This document shows positions 1 through 6,443 of a stretch of DNA of 18,274 nucleotides, one piece after another. Source of the DNA: an uncultured Clostridia bacterium (lineage in GTDB: Bacteria > Bacillota > Clostridia > Oscillospirales > Oscillospiraceae); contig CALYTU010000017.1 of the NCBI GenBank assembly GCA_945487445.1, positions 1-18,274 of the forward strand, read 5' to 3'. Position 1 is the stretch's first letter; every line of letters starts with the position of its first letter. The notes under the pieces are model-generated. The model ran no database searches, had not been told where the DNA came from, and saw only the letters and a program-made list of their open reading frames with translations. The position numbers and the translations under genes are program-made.

Positions 1-165
1 TAGCTTGACGCTATGATTTTTTCACATTTGGAATTTCATTTGCGGAAACTCAAGGTATTTTCAGAGCCTCCGCCTTGGAATTCCCCCGGTCATCGGCTTT
101 TGCCCCGTTCCATCAAACCGCACTGAAAACGGCACAAAAAAATATGAAAAAAGCTCAGAAAAAGA

Positions 166-194
166 TTGCATTTTCGTTACAAAGCCGTTATACT
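166..194 (+). promoter_or_regulatory. Sigma-A promoter of the dcw cluster (mraZ promoter)
   Basis: A -35 box TTGCAT (166-171) and a -10 box TATACT (189-194) are separated by exactly 17 bp in an AT-rich stretch upstream of mraZ. Transcription would start near 201, about 70 nt before the mraZ start codon. This is the only clear promoter before the long plus-strand gene run, so it probably drives at least mraZ-rsmH-ftsL. The match to consensus is good, but the start site is inferred. Confidence 0.75.
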
Positions 195-199
195 AAAGC

Positions 200-239
200 A
201 AAGTGGATGAAAATGGTTCAAAGTTCCACAAATTCCCAC
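200..239 (+). promoter_or_regulatory. Probable MraZ operator: four 10-bp direct repeats
   Basis: Four consecutive units with a 10-bp period read AAAGTGG-atg, AAAATGG-ttc, AAAGTTC-cac and AAATTCC-cac. They begin 5 bp after the -10 box, so a bound protein would cover the transcription start. MraZ is known to bind short direct repeats with about one helical turn spacing upstream of its own gene (TGGG-type in E. coli, AAAGTG-type with 3-nt spacers in Mollicutes). On the minus strand, TGGGA, TGGGA and TGGAA at 10-11 bp steps overlap the same area, so the exact repeat phase is uncertain. Autoregulation of the cluster by MraZ is the inference. Confidence 0.6.
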
Positions 240-270
240 ACCGTTCCCAGCGGTGGAGGAGGTGAGCAGG

Positions 271-690
271 TTGTTTGGTAAGTACACACACAATGTCGAC
301 CCCAAGGGGCGGCTGTTTGTGCCCGCCAAGCTCCGGGAGGAGCTTGGAAACGTTTTCTATGTGATGATCGGGCTGGAGAACAGCCTGCTGGTCTTTCCCG
401 AGGCCAAATGGGAGCAGGTCAGCGAGAGCTTCAATTCCGTTCCCCTCTCGGACTCCGGCGCTCTGCGCTACATCCGGGCCAATGTCGCAAAGTGCGAGCC
501 GGACAAGCAGGGGCGCTTCGTTGTCCCGCCCATCCTCCGCAGCTACGCCCATCTGAGCGGAGACGTGACCTTCCTGGGGCAGGGCGACCACGCCGAGATC
601 TGGGATGCCGCTGCCTACGAGGCCAAGGAGGCCGCCTGGATTGCCGGGCAGGATAATTTGGCCAACGCTCTGAAGGAGCTGGGACTGTGA
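271..690 (+). CDS. mraZ: Transcriptional regulator MraZ
   Basis: MraZ is a ring-forming DNA-binding protein that represses the dcw promoter. The 139-residue product carries the two tandem AbrB-like half-domains of the family, each with the DxxGR...P signature: DPKGRLFVP at residues 10-18 and DKQGRFVVP at 78-86. I chose the TTG at 271 as start because GGAGGAGGTG at 255-264 lies at ideal distance before it and because family members begin with M(L)FG/MGEY-like sequence. A GTG at 253 would put the ribosome binding site inside the coding region. It is the first gene of the cluster and overlaps rsmH by 4 nt (GTGA), suggesting translational coupling. Length agrees with the usual 140-150 residues. 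Confidence 0.95.
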   Translation: MFGKYTHNVDPKGRLFVPAKLREELGNVFYVMIGLENSLLVFPEAKWEQVSESFNSVPLSDSGALRYIRANVAKCEPDKQGRFVVPPILRSYAHLSGDVTFLGQGDHAEIWDAAAYEAKEAAWIAGQDNLANALKELGL

Positions 691-1622
691 CAGATTTCCA
701 TCATGTTTCCGTTTTATTGGAGGAGTCGATCAACGCGCTGAACATCCGGCCGGACGGAATCTATCTGGACGGCACACTGGGCGGCGCGGGGCATTCTTCC
801 CGGATCGCCGCGCGCCTCACGACGGGCACGCTGATCGGCGTGGACCGCGATCCTAAGGCTCTGGCGGCCGCCGCAGAACGGCTGGCTCCCTGGGCGGACC
901 GGGTCAAGCTGGTGCACAGCAATTTCCGGGAGCTGGACGCGATTCTGGACGGGCTCGGCATTCCCGCCGTTGACGGCATTCTGCTGGATTTGGGCGTTTC
1001 CTCCCCCCAGCTGGACGAGGCAGCCCGCGGGTTCAGCTACATGGCCGACGCCCCGCTGGATATGCGCATGGACCCCTCCGATTCTCTGACGGCCTATGAC
1101 ATCGTAAACACCTGGTCGCAGGAGGATCTGCGGCACATTCTTTTCACCTACGGCGAGGAGCGTTATGCCCCCCTGATTGCCGCGGCTATCGTCCGGCAAC
1201 GGGAACCGGCGCCCATTGAAACCACTCTGGAGCTGGTGGACGTGATCCGAAGCGCCATGCCCCAGAAGGCGCTGCGTGAAAAGCAGCACCCCGCCAAGCG
1301 GAGCTTCCAGGCCATCCGCATCGCTGTGAACGACGAGCTGGGTGCTGTGGACAGCGTGATGGGCCGGGCCATCGACCGGCTGAACCCCGAAGGACGGCTG
1401 GCAATCATTACCTTTCACTCTCTGGAGGACCGGATCGTGAAAAACGCCATGGCTGAGGCCGTGCGCGGCTGCACCTGTCCCCCGGAATTTCCCATCTGTG
1501 TCTGCGGCAAGAAGCCGAAGCTGAAGCTGATCAGTCGGAAGCCTATTACTGCGGGCGAGGAAGAGCTGGCGGCGAATCCCCGCGCCCGAAGCGCTAAGCT
1601 GCGAGTGGCGGAGCGGTTATGA
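687..1622 (+). CDS. rsmH: 16S rRNA (cytosine-1402-N4)-methyltransferase RsmH
   Basis: RsmH (MraW) methylates N4 of C1402 in the decoding centre of 16S rRNA using S-adenosylmethionine. The 311-residue protein shows the SAM-binding signature DGTLGGAGHS at residues 28-37, VDRDP at 52-56 and ILLDLGVSSPQLD near 110. It also has the late ITFHSLEDRIVK motif and a C-terminal Cys-containing stretch (GCTCPPEFPICVCGKKP) usual for the family. The start is GTG at 687, overlapping the mraZ stop; the ATG nearest downstream would truncate the conserved N-terminus. The gene is the usual partner of mraZ in dcw clusters. Its stop is followed by 59 bp and then by an inserted 123-bp mobile element, so the normally tight junction with ftsL is opened here. 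Confidence 0.97.
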   Translation: MTDFHHVSVLLEESINALNIRPDGIYLDGTLGGAGHSSRIAARLTTGTLIGVDRDPKALAAAAERLAPWADRVKLVHSNFRELDAILDGLGIPAVDGILLDLGVSSPQLDEAARGFSYMADAPLDMRMDPSDSLTAYDIVNTWSQEDLRHILFTYGEERYAPLIAAAIVRQREPAPIETTLELVDVIRSAMPQKALREKQHPAKRSFQAIRIAVNDELGAVDSVMGRAIDRLNPEGRLAIITFHSLEDRIVKNAMAEAVRGCTCPPEFPICVCGKKPKLKLISRKPITAGEEELAANPRARSAKLRVAERL

Positions 1623-1689
1623 AGCTTCCGCCCTGCTTTGTCCGAGACGACCCGCCCGGCGTCGGAGCCCGGGTTTTCATCCAAAGATC

Positions 1690-1812
1690 GTATCTATTCA
1701 GTAGCCCCATCTGTCATTTCGAACGAAGTGAGAAATCCGTTCCTTTTTGCGTAGATAATACGGATTTCTCGGCGATGAATCGCCTCGAAATGACAGGATA
1801 CTGAACAGATAC
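1690..1812 (+). mobile_element. 123-bp MITE-like element, copy 1 (with 8-bp target duplication)
   Basis: A 123-bp non-coding element has 14-bp terminal inverted repeats with one mismatch: GTATCTATTCAGTA at 1690-1703 and its inverse at 1799-1812. It is flanked by the perfect direct repeat CAAAGATC at 1682-1689 and 1813-1820. The interior folds into a long hairpin: CTGTCATTTCGA (1711-1722) pairs with 1785-1796, GAGAAATCCG (1730-1739) pairs with 1761-1770, and a small GGCGA-TGAA-TCGCC hairpin bulges out of the right arm. No transposase is encoded. The core resembles the CATTTCGA...GAGAAATC repeats common in gut Clostridia, whose translation gives spurious HFERSEKS-type peptides. It is identical to copy 2. 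It lies between rsmH and the ftsL-like gene and would be transcribed as a hairpin in the operon mRNA. Confidence 0.9.
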
Positions 1813-1854
1813 CAAAGATCTTTGATCCCCCACACCTGAGAAGAGGAATGCGAT

Positions 1855-2361
1855 ATGCCTAATAAAGCCTACAATTACAACGGCAGCGCGGCTTTGAACG
1901 TCCGCGCATCTGCTGTCCCGCAGCCGCGGCCTGCGGTATTGCCCGAGGAAAAGCCTCTGCGGCAAGCAAAAAAGGTCCCGAAGGCCGTGCCCGCCATTGC
2001 CCCGCTGGCGGTGATCGGGATGGTAGTGGCTGCGGTATTGCTGTTGATGGTGGTATACAGCTACGTGCAGCTCTACGAAGCCACCGAGCGCACCGGCACG
2101 CTGAGCAAGCAGCTTGCCGGTGTCCGGGCGGACACCGCAAAGCTGCGTTCCACCTATGAGAGCCGCATCGACCTCACCGAGATCGAGGCGCGCGCCCGGG
2201 ATCTGGGCATGACCCAGCCCTCGGCCCGCCAGTCGGTCTATCTCAACATCGCAGGGGCGGACCACGCGGAGATCCTGCAGGTGGACGAGCGCAGCTACGC
2301 CGAGAAAGCCTGGGACGCCCTGACCGGCAGCTTCCAGGGCGTGGTGGAATATTTCCGTTGA
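1855..2361 (+). CDS. ftsL: FtsL-like septum protein (bitopic, coiled coil)
   Basis: This is a 168-residue bitopic membrane protein. It has a basic, Pro/Ala-rich cytoplasmic tail (residues 1-46), one transmembrane helix (about 47-70, rich in V, L, M and A), then a coiled-coil-like extracellular helix (about 72-115) and an acidic C-terminal part. This is the architecture of FtsL/DivIC proteins, which link DivIB/FtsQ to the septal synthase FtsW-PBP. Sequence is poorly conserved in the family, so the call rests on topology plus position between rsmH and the penicillin-binding protein gene, where ftsL always sits. The ATG at 1855 follows AAGAGGAA. The gene is preceded by the mobile element and followed after 15 nt by a strong terminator hairpin, so its transcript may often end here. 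The extension after the coiled coil (about 50 residues) makes it longer than B. subtilis FtsL. Confidence 0.82.
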   Translation: MPNKAYNYNGSAALNVRASAVPQPRPAVLPEEKPLRQAKKVPKAVPAIAPLAVIGMVVAAVLLLMVVYSYVQLYEATERTGTLSKQLAGVRADTAKLRSTYESRIDLTEIEARARDLGMTQPSARQSVYLNIAGADHAEILQVDERSYAEKAWDALTGSFQGVVEYFR

Positions 2362-2376
2362 CGGTTCCATATACCG

Positions 2377-2409
2377 AAAAGGGGCGCGCACCCGGTGCCG
2401 CCCCTTTTT
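2377..2409 (+). terminator. Intrinsic terminator between ftsL and the PBP gene
   Basis: A strong hairpin starts 15 nt after the ftsL stop. AAAAGGGGCG pairs with CGCCCCTTTT, and an inner stem GCAC/GTGC closes a 3-nt loop, with one bulged C. The descending arm ends in TTTTT (2405-2409), and GGTTC/GAACC outside can extend the stem. This has the shape of a rho-independent terminator or attenuator inside the dcw gene run. How efficiently it stops polymerase cannot be judged from sequence. Confidence 0.75.
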
Positions 2410-2457
2410 GAACCATCATTCCCGGTTTTCAGTCTTAGTTTATATGGCGGTGATCCC

Positions 2458-4794
2458 ATGTCCAAAAAACCTAAAATCAAGCTGCTCAAGGCTCCCGTAC
2501 CGGCCTATGACCGCCAGAAGGCGGGGCATGGGGTGCTGCGGAGGACCACGTTTATCATGTTTTTCTGCGGAATTCTGCTGTTTATTCCGCTGATTTGGCA
2601 GCTTTTCCGGCTGATGATCGTCGAGCACGACCGGTACGAGTCCCAGGCCATCAGCAACCAGACCCGCTCTACGCCTGTGACGGCGGACCGCGGCGTAATC
2701 TACGACTGCAACATGAACATCCTCGCAGCCTCGAAGACCGTGGAGAACGTCTTCCTCGATCCCCTGGAAATCCACAACGCCGAAGAGGACGTGGATTTCA
2801 TTGCCAACGGGCTTGCTGAGATCCTCGACCTCGATCCCGCCCCCATCAAGGAAAAAGCCACCAAGCTGAACCGCCGCTATGAGGTCATTGCCCGCAAGCG
2901 GGGGCCGGAGCAGACAGACGCCGTGCGCAGCTTCATCACGGAAAACAAGCTCACCGGCATTCATCTGGAGTCCGATTCTCAGCGCTACTACCCCGCCGGG
3001 ACTACGGCAGCTCAGGTTCTCGGCTTCACCAATGCGGAAAACCGCGGCGCGGAGGGGCTGGAGGCGTACTACGACGACGTGCTGCAGGGGACAGCGGGCG
3101 CTGTCATTACCACCAAGGGCAACTACGAAACGCAGATGCTCTACTCCTACGAAAAGTATTATGAGGCCGCCGACGGCAACTCCCTGGTGCTGACGCTCGA
3201 CTCCACCGTGCAGATGTATCTGGAAAAAAACCTGCGGGCGGCCATCGAGAAATACGATGTGCAAAACGGCGCCTTCGGCATTGTCATGGACGTGAACACC
3301 GGTGCCATCCTTGCCATGGCCATCGAGGGCAGCTACGATCCCAATCAGTATTTGGAAATCACCGACCTTACCGTGCTGGAAAAGCTCAGCGAGCTTGAGG
3401 CCGAAATGGATCGGACCGACAAGGACAGCGCCGAACATAAGGCACTCCGGGACCAGTACAACAAGACTGTGGCCGAGGCGCGGCTGAAGCAGTGGCGCAA
3501 CCGCTGCGTCTCCGACGGCTATGAGCCCGGTTCCACCTTCAAGACCATTACCCTTGCCGCCGCCCTCGAGGAACGGGCCGTGAATGAGAACACCGCCTTT
3601 TTCTGCGCGGGGCAGAAGGACTACCGCGACCGCGCATCCACCCTGCACTGCTGGAAGGCGGGCGGCCACGGCCACGAAACCCTCGCAACCGCCCTGCAAA
3701 ACTCCTGCAACATCGCCTTCGCCGATATCGGCGTGATGCTGGGCGGCGGCGCGCTGTATGACTACATTGACGCCTTCGGCCTGCTGGAAAAGACCGGCGT
3801 GGATATGTCCGGCGAGGCCACCGGCGTCTTCCACACCCGCGCAAAGCTCATGGAGAACGCCCAGCTGACCACTGTCGCCTTCGGCCAGTCTGTGAAACCC
3901 ACGCCCATCCAAATGGTCCGGGCCATCTCCGCCGTGGTAAACGGGGGCTATGTGCTTAAGCCCTACATCGTATCCGAGGTCCTCGACGAAAACGGCAATG
4001 TGGTGGAAAAACACGGCAAGACCGTCCTCCGTCAGGCAATCAGTGAGGAGACCTCCAAGGAGATGTGCAAGCTCATCGAATCCGTGGTCACCGACGGAAC
4101 TGCGGGCAACGCAAAGCTCCCCGGCTTCCGCGTGGGCGGCAAGACCGGCACCTCGGAAAAGCTGGACGTATACGACGAGAACGGCAACCAGACCAAGGAT
4201 CGCATCGTTTCCTTCGTGGGCATAGCTCCGATGGACGATCCCCAATACATCTGCCTTGTGGCGTTGGACACCCCCAGCCGCAGCACGGGCATCTACATCT
4301 CCGGCGGCGTGATGGCCGCCCCCGTGGTGCGCGACATCTTTGCCGACACCCTGCTGTACCTGGGCGTTCAGCCTGATTATACCGATGTGGATATGAGCAC
4401 GGTCAACGTCCAAATGCCAGACGTGCGCGATATGAGCCAGGAAGAGGCCGAGGGCGTGCTGGCTGAGCAAAGCCTGACCTGTATGACCGTGGGCGACGGC
4501 GGCACCGTAACGGGACAGATCCCTGCCCCCGGCGAGCTCCTTCCCGGCAACTCCAAGGTCATCCTCTATATGGGTGAGGAAGCCCCCACCGACAAGGTAA
4601 CAGTCCCCGATCTGAAAAGCCTGACCCAGGCCCAGGCAGAGAAGGTCATGGAAAACAGCGGCCTGTATCTGCAAACCAAGGGCTCGACGCAGTATTACTC
4701 CACCGTCACCGATCAGGAGCCCGCCGCCGGCGCCGAGGTTCCCCGCGGGACGACCGTCACTGTGGAGCTGACCGACCAGACGGCGCTTGATTGA
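2458..4794 (+). CDS. ftsI: PASTA-domain class B penicillin-binding protein (FtsI/PBP2B/SpoVD family)
   Basis: This septal D,D-transpeptidase crosslinks peptidoglycan as partner of the SEDS polymerase FtsW. The 778-residue product has a short basic cytoplasmic tail, one transmembrane anchor (about 31-54) and a dimerisation/pedestal domain. The transpeptidase domain carries all three active-site motifs: STFK at 359-362 (nucleophile S359), SCN at 416-418 and KTGT at 562-565. Two PASTA domains follow (about 650-706 and 713-772). The ATG at 2458 follows GGCGGTGAT; an upstream GTG at 2395 lies within the terminator hairpin and is rejected. A charged helical segment of roughly 45 residues (about 300-346) sits just before the active-site serine where many PBPs have a short linker. 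Whether it serves vegetative division (PBP2B-like) or spore cortex (SpoVD-like) cannot be decided here; it is the only such gene in the cluster. A mobile element is inserted right after the stop codon. Confidence 0.93.
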   Translation: MSKKPKIKLLKAPVPAYDRQKAGHGVLRRTTFIMFFCGILLFIPLIWQLFRLMIVEHDRYESQAISNQTRSTPVTADRGVIYDCNMNILAASKTVENVFLDPLEIHNAEEDVDFIANGLAEILDLDPAPIKEKATKLNRRYEVIARKRGPEQTDAVRSFITENKLTGIHLESDSQRYYPAGTTAAQVLGFTNAENRGAEGLEAYYDDVLQGTAGAVITTKGNYETQMLYSYEKYYEAADGNSLVLTLDSTVQMYLEKNLRAAIEKYDVQNGAFGIVMDVNTGAILAMAIEGSYDPNQYLEITDLTVLEKLSELEAEMDRTDKDSAEHKALRDQYNKTVAEARLKQWRNRCVSDGYEPGSTFKTITLAAALEERAVNENTAFFCAGQKDYRDRASTLHCWKAGGHGHETLATALQNSCNIAFADIGVMLGGGALYDYIDAFGLLEKTGVDMSGEATGVFHTRAKLMENAQLTTVAFGQSVKPTPIQMVRAISAVVNGGYVLKPYIVSEVLDENGNVVEKHGKTVLRQAISEETSKEMCKLIESVVTDGTAGNAKLPGFRVGGKTGTSEKLDVYDENGNQTKDRIVSFVGIAPMDDPQYICLVALDTPSRSTGIYISGGVMAAPVVRDIFADTLLYLGVQPDYTDVDMSTVNVQMPDVRDMSQEEAEGVLAEQSLTCMTVGDGGTVTGQIPAPGELLPGNSKVILYMGEEAPTDKVTVPDLKSLTQAQAEKVMENSGLYLQTKGSTQYYSTVTDQEPAAGAEVPRGTTVTVELTDQTALD

Positions 4795-4803
4795 TCCTGT
4801 TTC

Positions 4804-4926
4804 GTATCTATTCAGTAGCCCCATCTGTCATTTCGAACGAAGTGAGAAATCCGTTCCTTTTTGCGTAGATAATACGGATTTCTCGGCGATGAATCGCCTC
4901 GAAATGACAGGATACTGAACAGATAC
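4804..4926 (+). mobile_element. 123-bp MITE-like element, copy 2 (with 8-bp target duplication)
   Basis: This copy has the same length, orientation and sequence as copy 1 over all 123 bp. It is flanked by a different perfect 8-bp direct repeat, CCTGTTTC, at 4796-4803 and 4927-4934. The duplication begins one base after the stop codon of the penicillin-binding protein gene, and the element ends 48 bp before murE. Different target duplications at two identical copies show that this is a unit that moves by transposition rather than a conserved operon feature. In the mRNA it would form the same two-arm hairpin between the two genes. Confidence 0.9.
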
Positions 4927-4974
4927 CCTGTTTCTAATAAAACCATTTCACTCTTCATTCTGACAGGAGGCCCC

Positions 4975-6414
4975 ATGAAACTCTCAGAGCTATTGTCCGA
5001 TATTCCCGTCCTGGAAATGACCGTCAGCCCGGAGACCGAGATCACGGGGGTCAGCTATGACTCCCGGCGGGTAATGCCGGGACATCTGTTCGTGGCCATC
5101 ACGGGCTACGCCTCGGACGGGCATCAGTTCATCCCTATGGCCGCCGAAAACGGTGCGTCCTGCGTCCTGTGCGAGCGAAAGCCCGAAGGCGAGCTTCCCT
5201 ATATTCTGCTCCCCAATGCGCGCAAGGCTTTGGCCGCGCTGGGAGCCAACTGGTACGGCCACCCGGCGGAAAAGATGACCATTCTTGGTGTCACCGGCAC
5301 GAATGGAAAAACCACCGTCACCTACCTGCTCAAGTCGGTGCTGGAGCAGGTGCTGGGCGCGCGTGTGGGACTGATTGGCACCATTCAGAATATGATCGGC
5401 GATCAGATTATCCCCACAGAGCGCACCACCCCAGAGAGCTTTGCCCTCCAGGGTCTCTTTGCCCAAATGAAGGCGGCAGGCTGTTCCCACGTGGTGATGG
5501 AGGTCTCATCCCACGCCCTGGCGCTGCACCGCGTGGACTGCATTCCCTTTGCTGTGGGGGCATTCACAAACCTCACAGAGGATCACCTTGACTTCCACAA
5601 GACTATGGAATCCTATCGCCAGGCCAAAGCCATGCTCTTCCGGCGCTGCGGGTTCAGCGTCTTCAACATTGATGACGAGATGGTTGCCAAGACCGTGAAA
5701 GAGGCCGCCTGCTGGGAGTTGACTTCCTCCGCTGCGGGCAGGCAGGCGGACCTGACTGCTTCGGAAATTGTGTTGAGACCGGATCACGTAACTTTCACCG
5801 CCTGCTACAAGGGCGAATCCTGCCCCGTCCGGCTGGGCATTCCCGGGGGCTTCACAGTCTACAATGCGCTGACCGTCCTTGGTATGGCCATCGGGCTGGG
5901 TATCGCGCTTCCCGCCGCTGCGGCAGCCCTGGCGAACGCGCGGGGGGTCAAGGGCCGGATGGAAGTGGTGCCCACCCCCGGCAAGGAATACACTGTTATC
6001 ATCGACTACGCCCACACCCCTGACGCGCTGGAGAACGTGCTGTGCTCCGTCCGGGGCTTCTGCAAAGGCAGGGTCATCTCAGTCTTCGGCTGCGGCGGCG
6101 ACCGGGATCCCAATAAGCGGCCCATCATGGGAAGGCTGGGGGTCAAGCTCTCGGATCTGGCCATTATCACCTCCGACAACCCCCGCACAGAGGACCCCGA
6201 CAAAATCATTGCGGACATCCTCAAAGGCGCAAAGGAGATCGACAAGCCCTGTCTGGTGGTAGAGAATCGGCGGGAGGCCATCGCCCGTGCCATGCGGGAG
6301 GCGCAAAAGGACGACATTATCGTCCTTTGCGGCAAAGGCCACGAGACGTATCAGATTCTCGGCACGGAGAAGACACACCTGGACGAACGGGAAGAAATCG
6401 CGAAAAATCTCTGA
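4975..6414 (+). CDS. murE: UDP-N-acetylmuramoyl-tripeptide synthetase MurE (meso-DAP adding)
   Basis: MurE is the cytoplasmic ATP-dependent ligase that adds the third stem-peptide residue to UDP-MurNAc-L-Ala-D-Glu. The 479-residue protein has the ATP-binding loop GVTGTNGKTT at 105-114, the MEVSSHAL substrate region at 175-182 and YRQAKAMLF at 214-222, whose K218 should be the carbamylated lysine. The DNPRTEDP motif lies at 401-408. DNPR is the established signature of meso-diaminopimelate-specific MurE (lysine-specific enzymes differ here), which fits the lysA gene in the same window. The ATG at 4975 follows AGGAGG at 4965-4970. Its stop overlaps a TGATG, where an alternative murF start exists. 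Confidence 0.97.
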   Translation: MKLSELLSDIPVLEMTVSPETEITGVSYDSRRVMPGHLFVAITGYASDGHQFIPMAAENGASCVLCERKPEGELPYILLPNARKALAALGANWYGHPAEKMTILGVTGTNGKTTVTYLLKSVLEQVLGARVGLIGTIQNMIGDQIIPTERTTPESFALQGLFAQMKAAGCSHVVMEVSSHALALHRVDCIPFAVGAFTNLTEDHLDFHKTMESYRQAKAMLFRRCGFSVFNIDDEMVAKTVKEAACWELTSSAAGRQADLTASEIVLRPDHVTFTACYKGESCPVRLGIPGGFTVYNALTVLGMAIGLGIALPAAAAALANARGVKGRMEVVPTPGKEYTVIIDYAHTPDALENVLCSVRGFCKGRVISVFGCGGDRDPNKRPIMGRLGVKLSDLAIITSDNPRTEDPDKIIADILKGAKEIDKPCLVVENRREAIARAMREAQKDDIIVLCGKGHETYQILGTEKTHLDEREEIAKNL

Positions 6415-6443
6415 TGGAAAAGCAGGACCCCAAAGGAGGCGCT

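Noticed and set aside
1..165. Possible CRISPR, tRNA or small gene before the mraZ promoter
   Set aside because: There is no repeat array, cloverleaf or start codon with a ribosome binding site. A short TAGC...GCTA followed by a T-run at the left edge could be the tail of an upstream terminator, but the rest is outside the window.
1640..1676. Possible terminator after rsmH (ACCCG...CGGGTTTT)
   Set aside because: The stem is only about five pairs with an irregular interior and a four-T tail, much weaker than the other terminators in the window.
1619..1804. Small open frame of 61 codons after rsmH, encoding an HFERSEKS-containing peptide
   Set aside because: Most of it is the mobile element read in frame. 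Such peptides are a known artefact of this repeat, and no ribosome binding site supports the start.
2440..4824. Very long open frame (794 codons) on the minus strand opposite the PBP gene
   Set aside because: It is a shadow frame caused by GC-rich codon use. The plus-strand protein has all penicillin-binding motifs and PASTA domains, while the minus product has no recognisable features.
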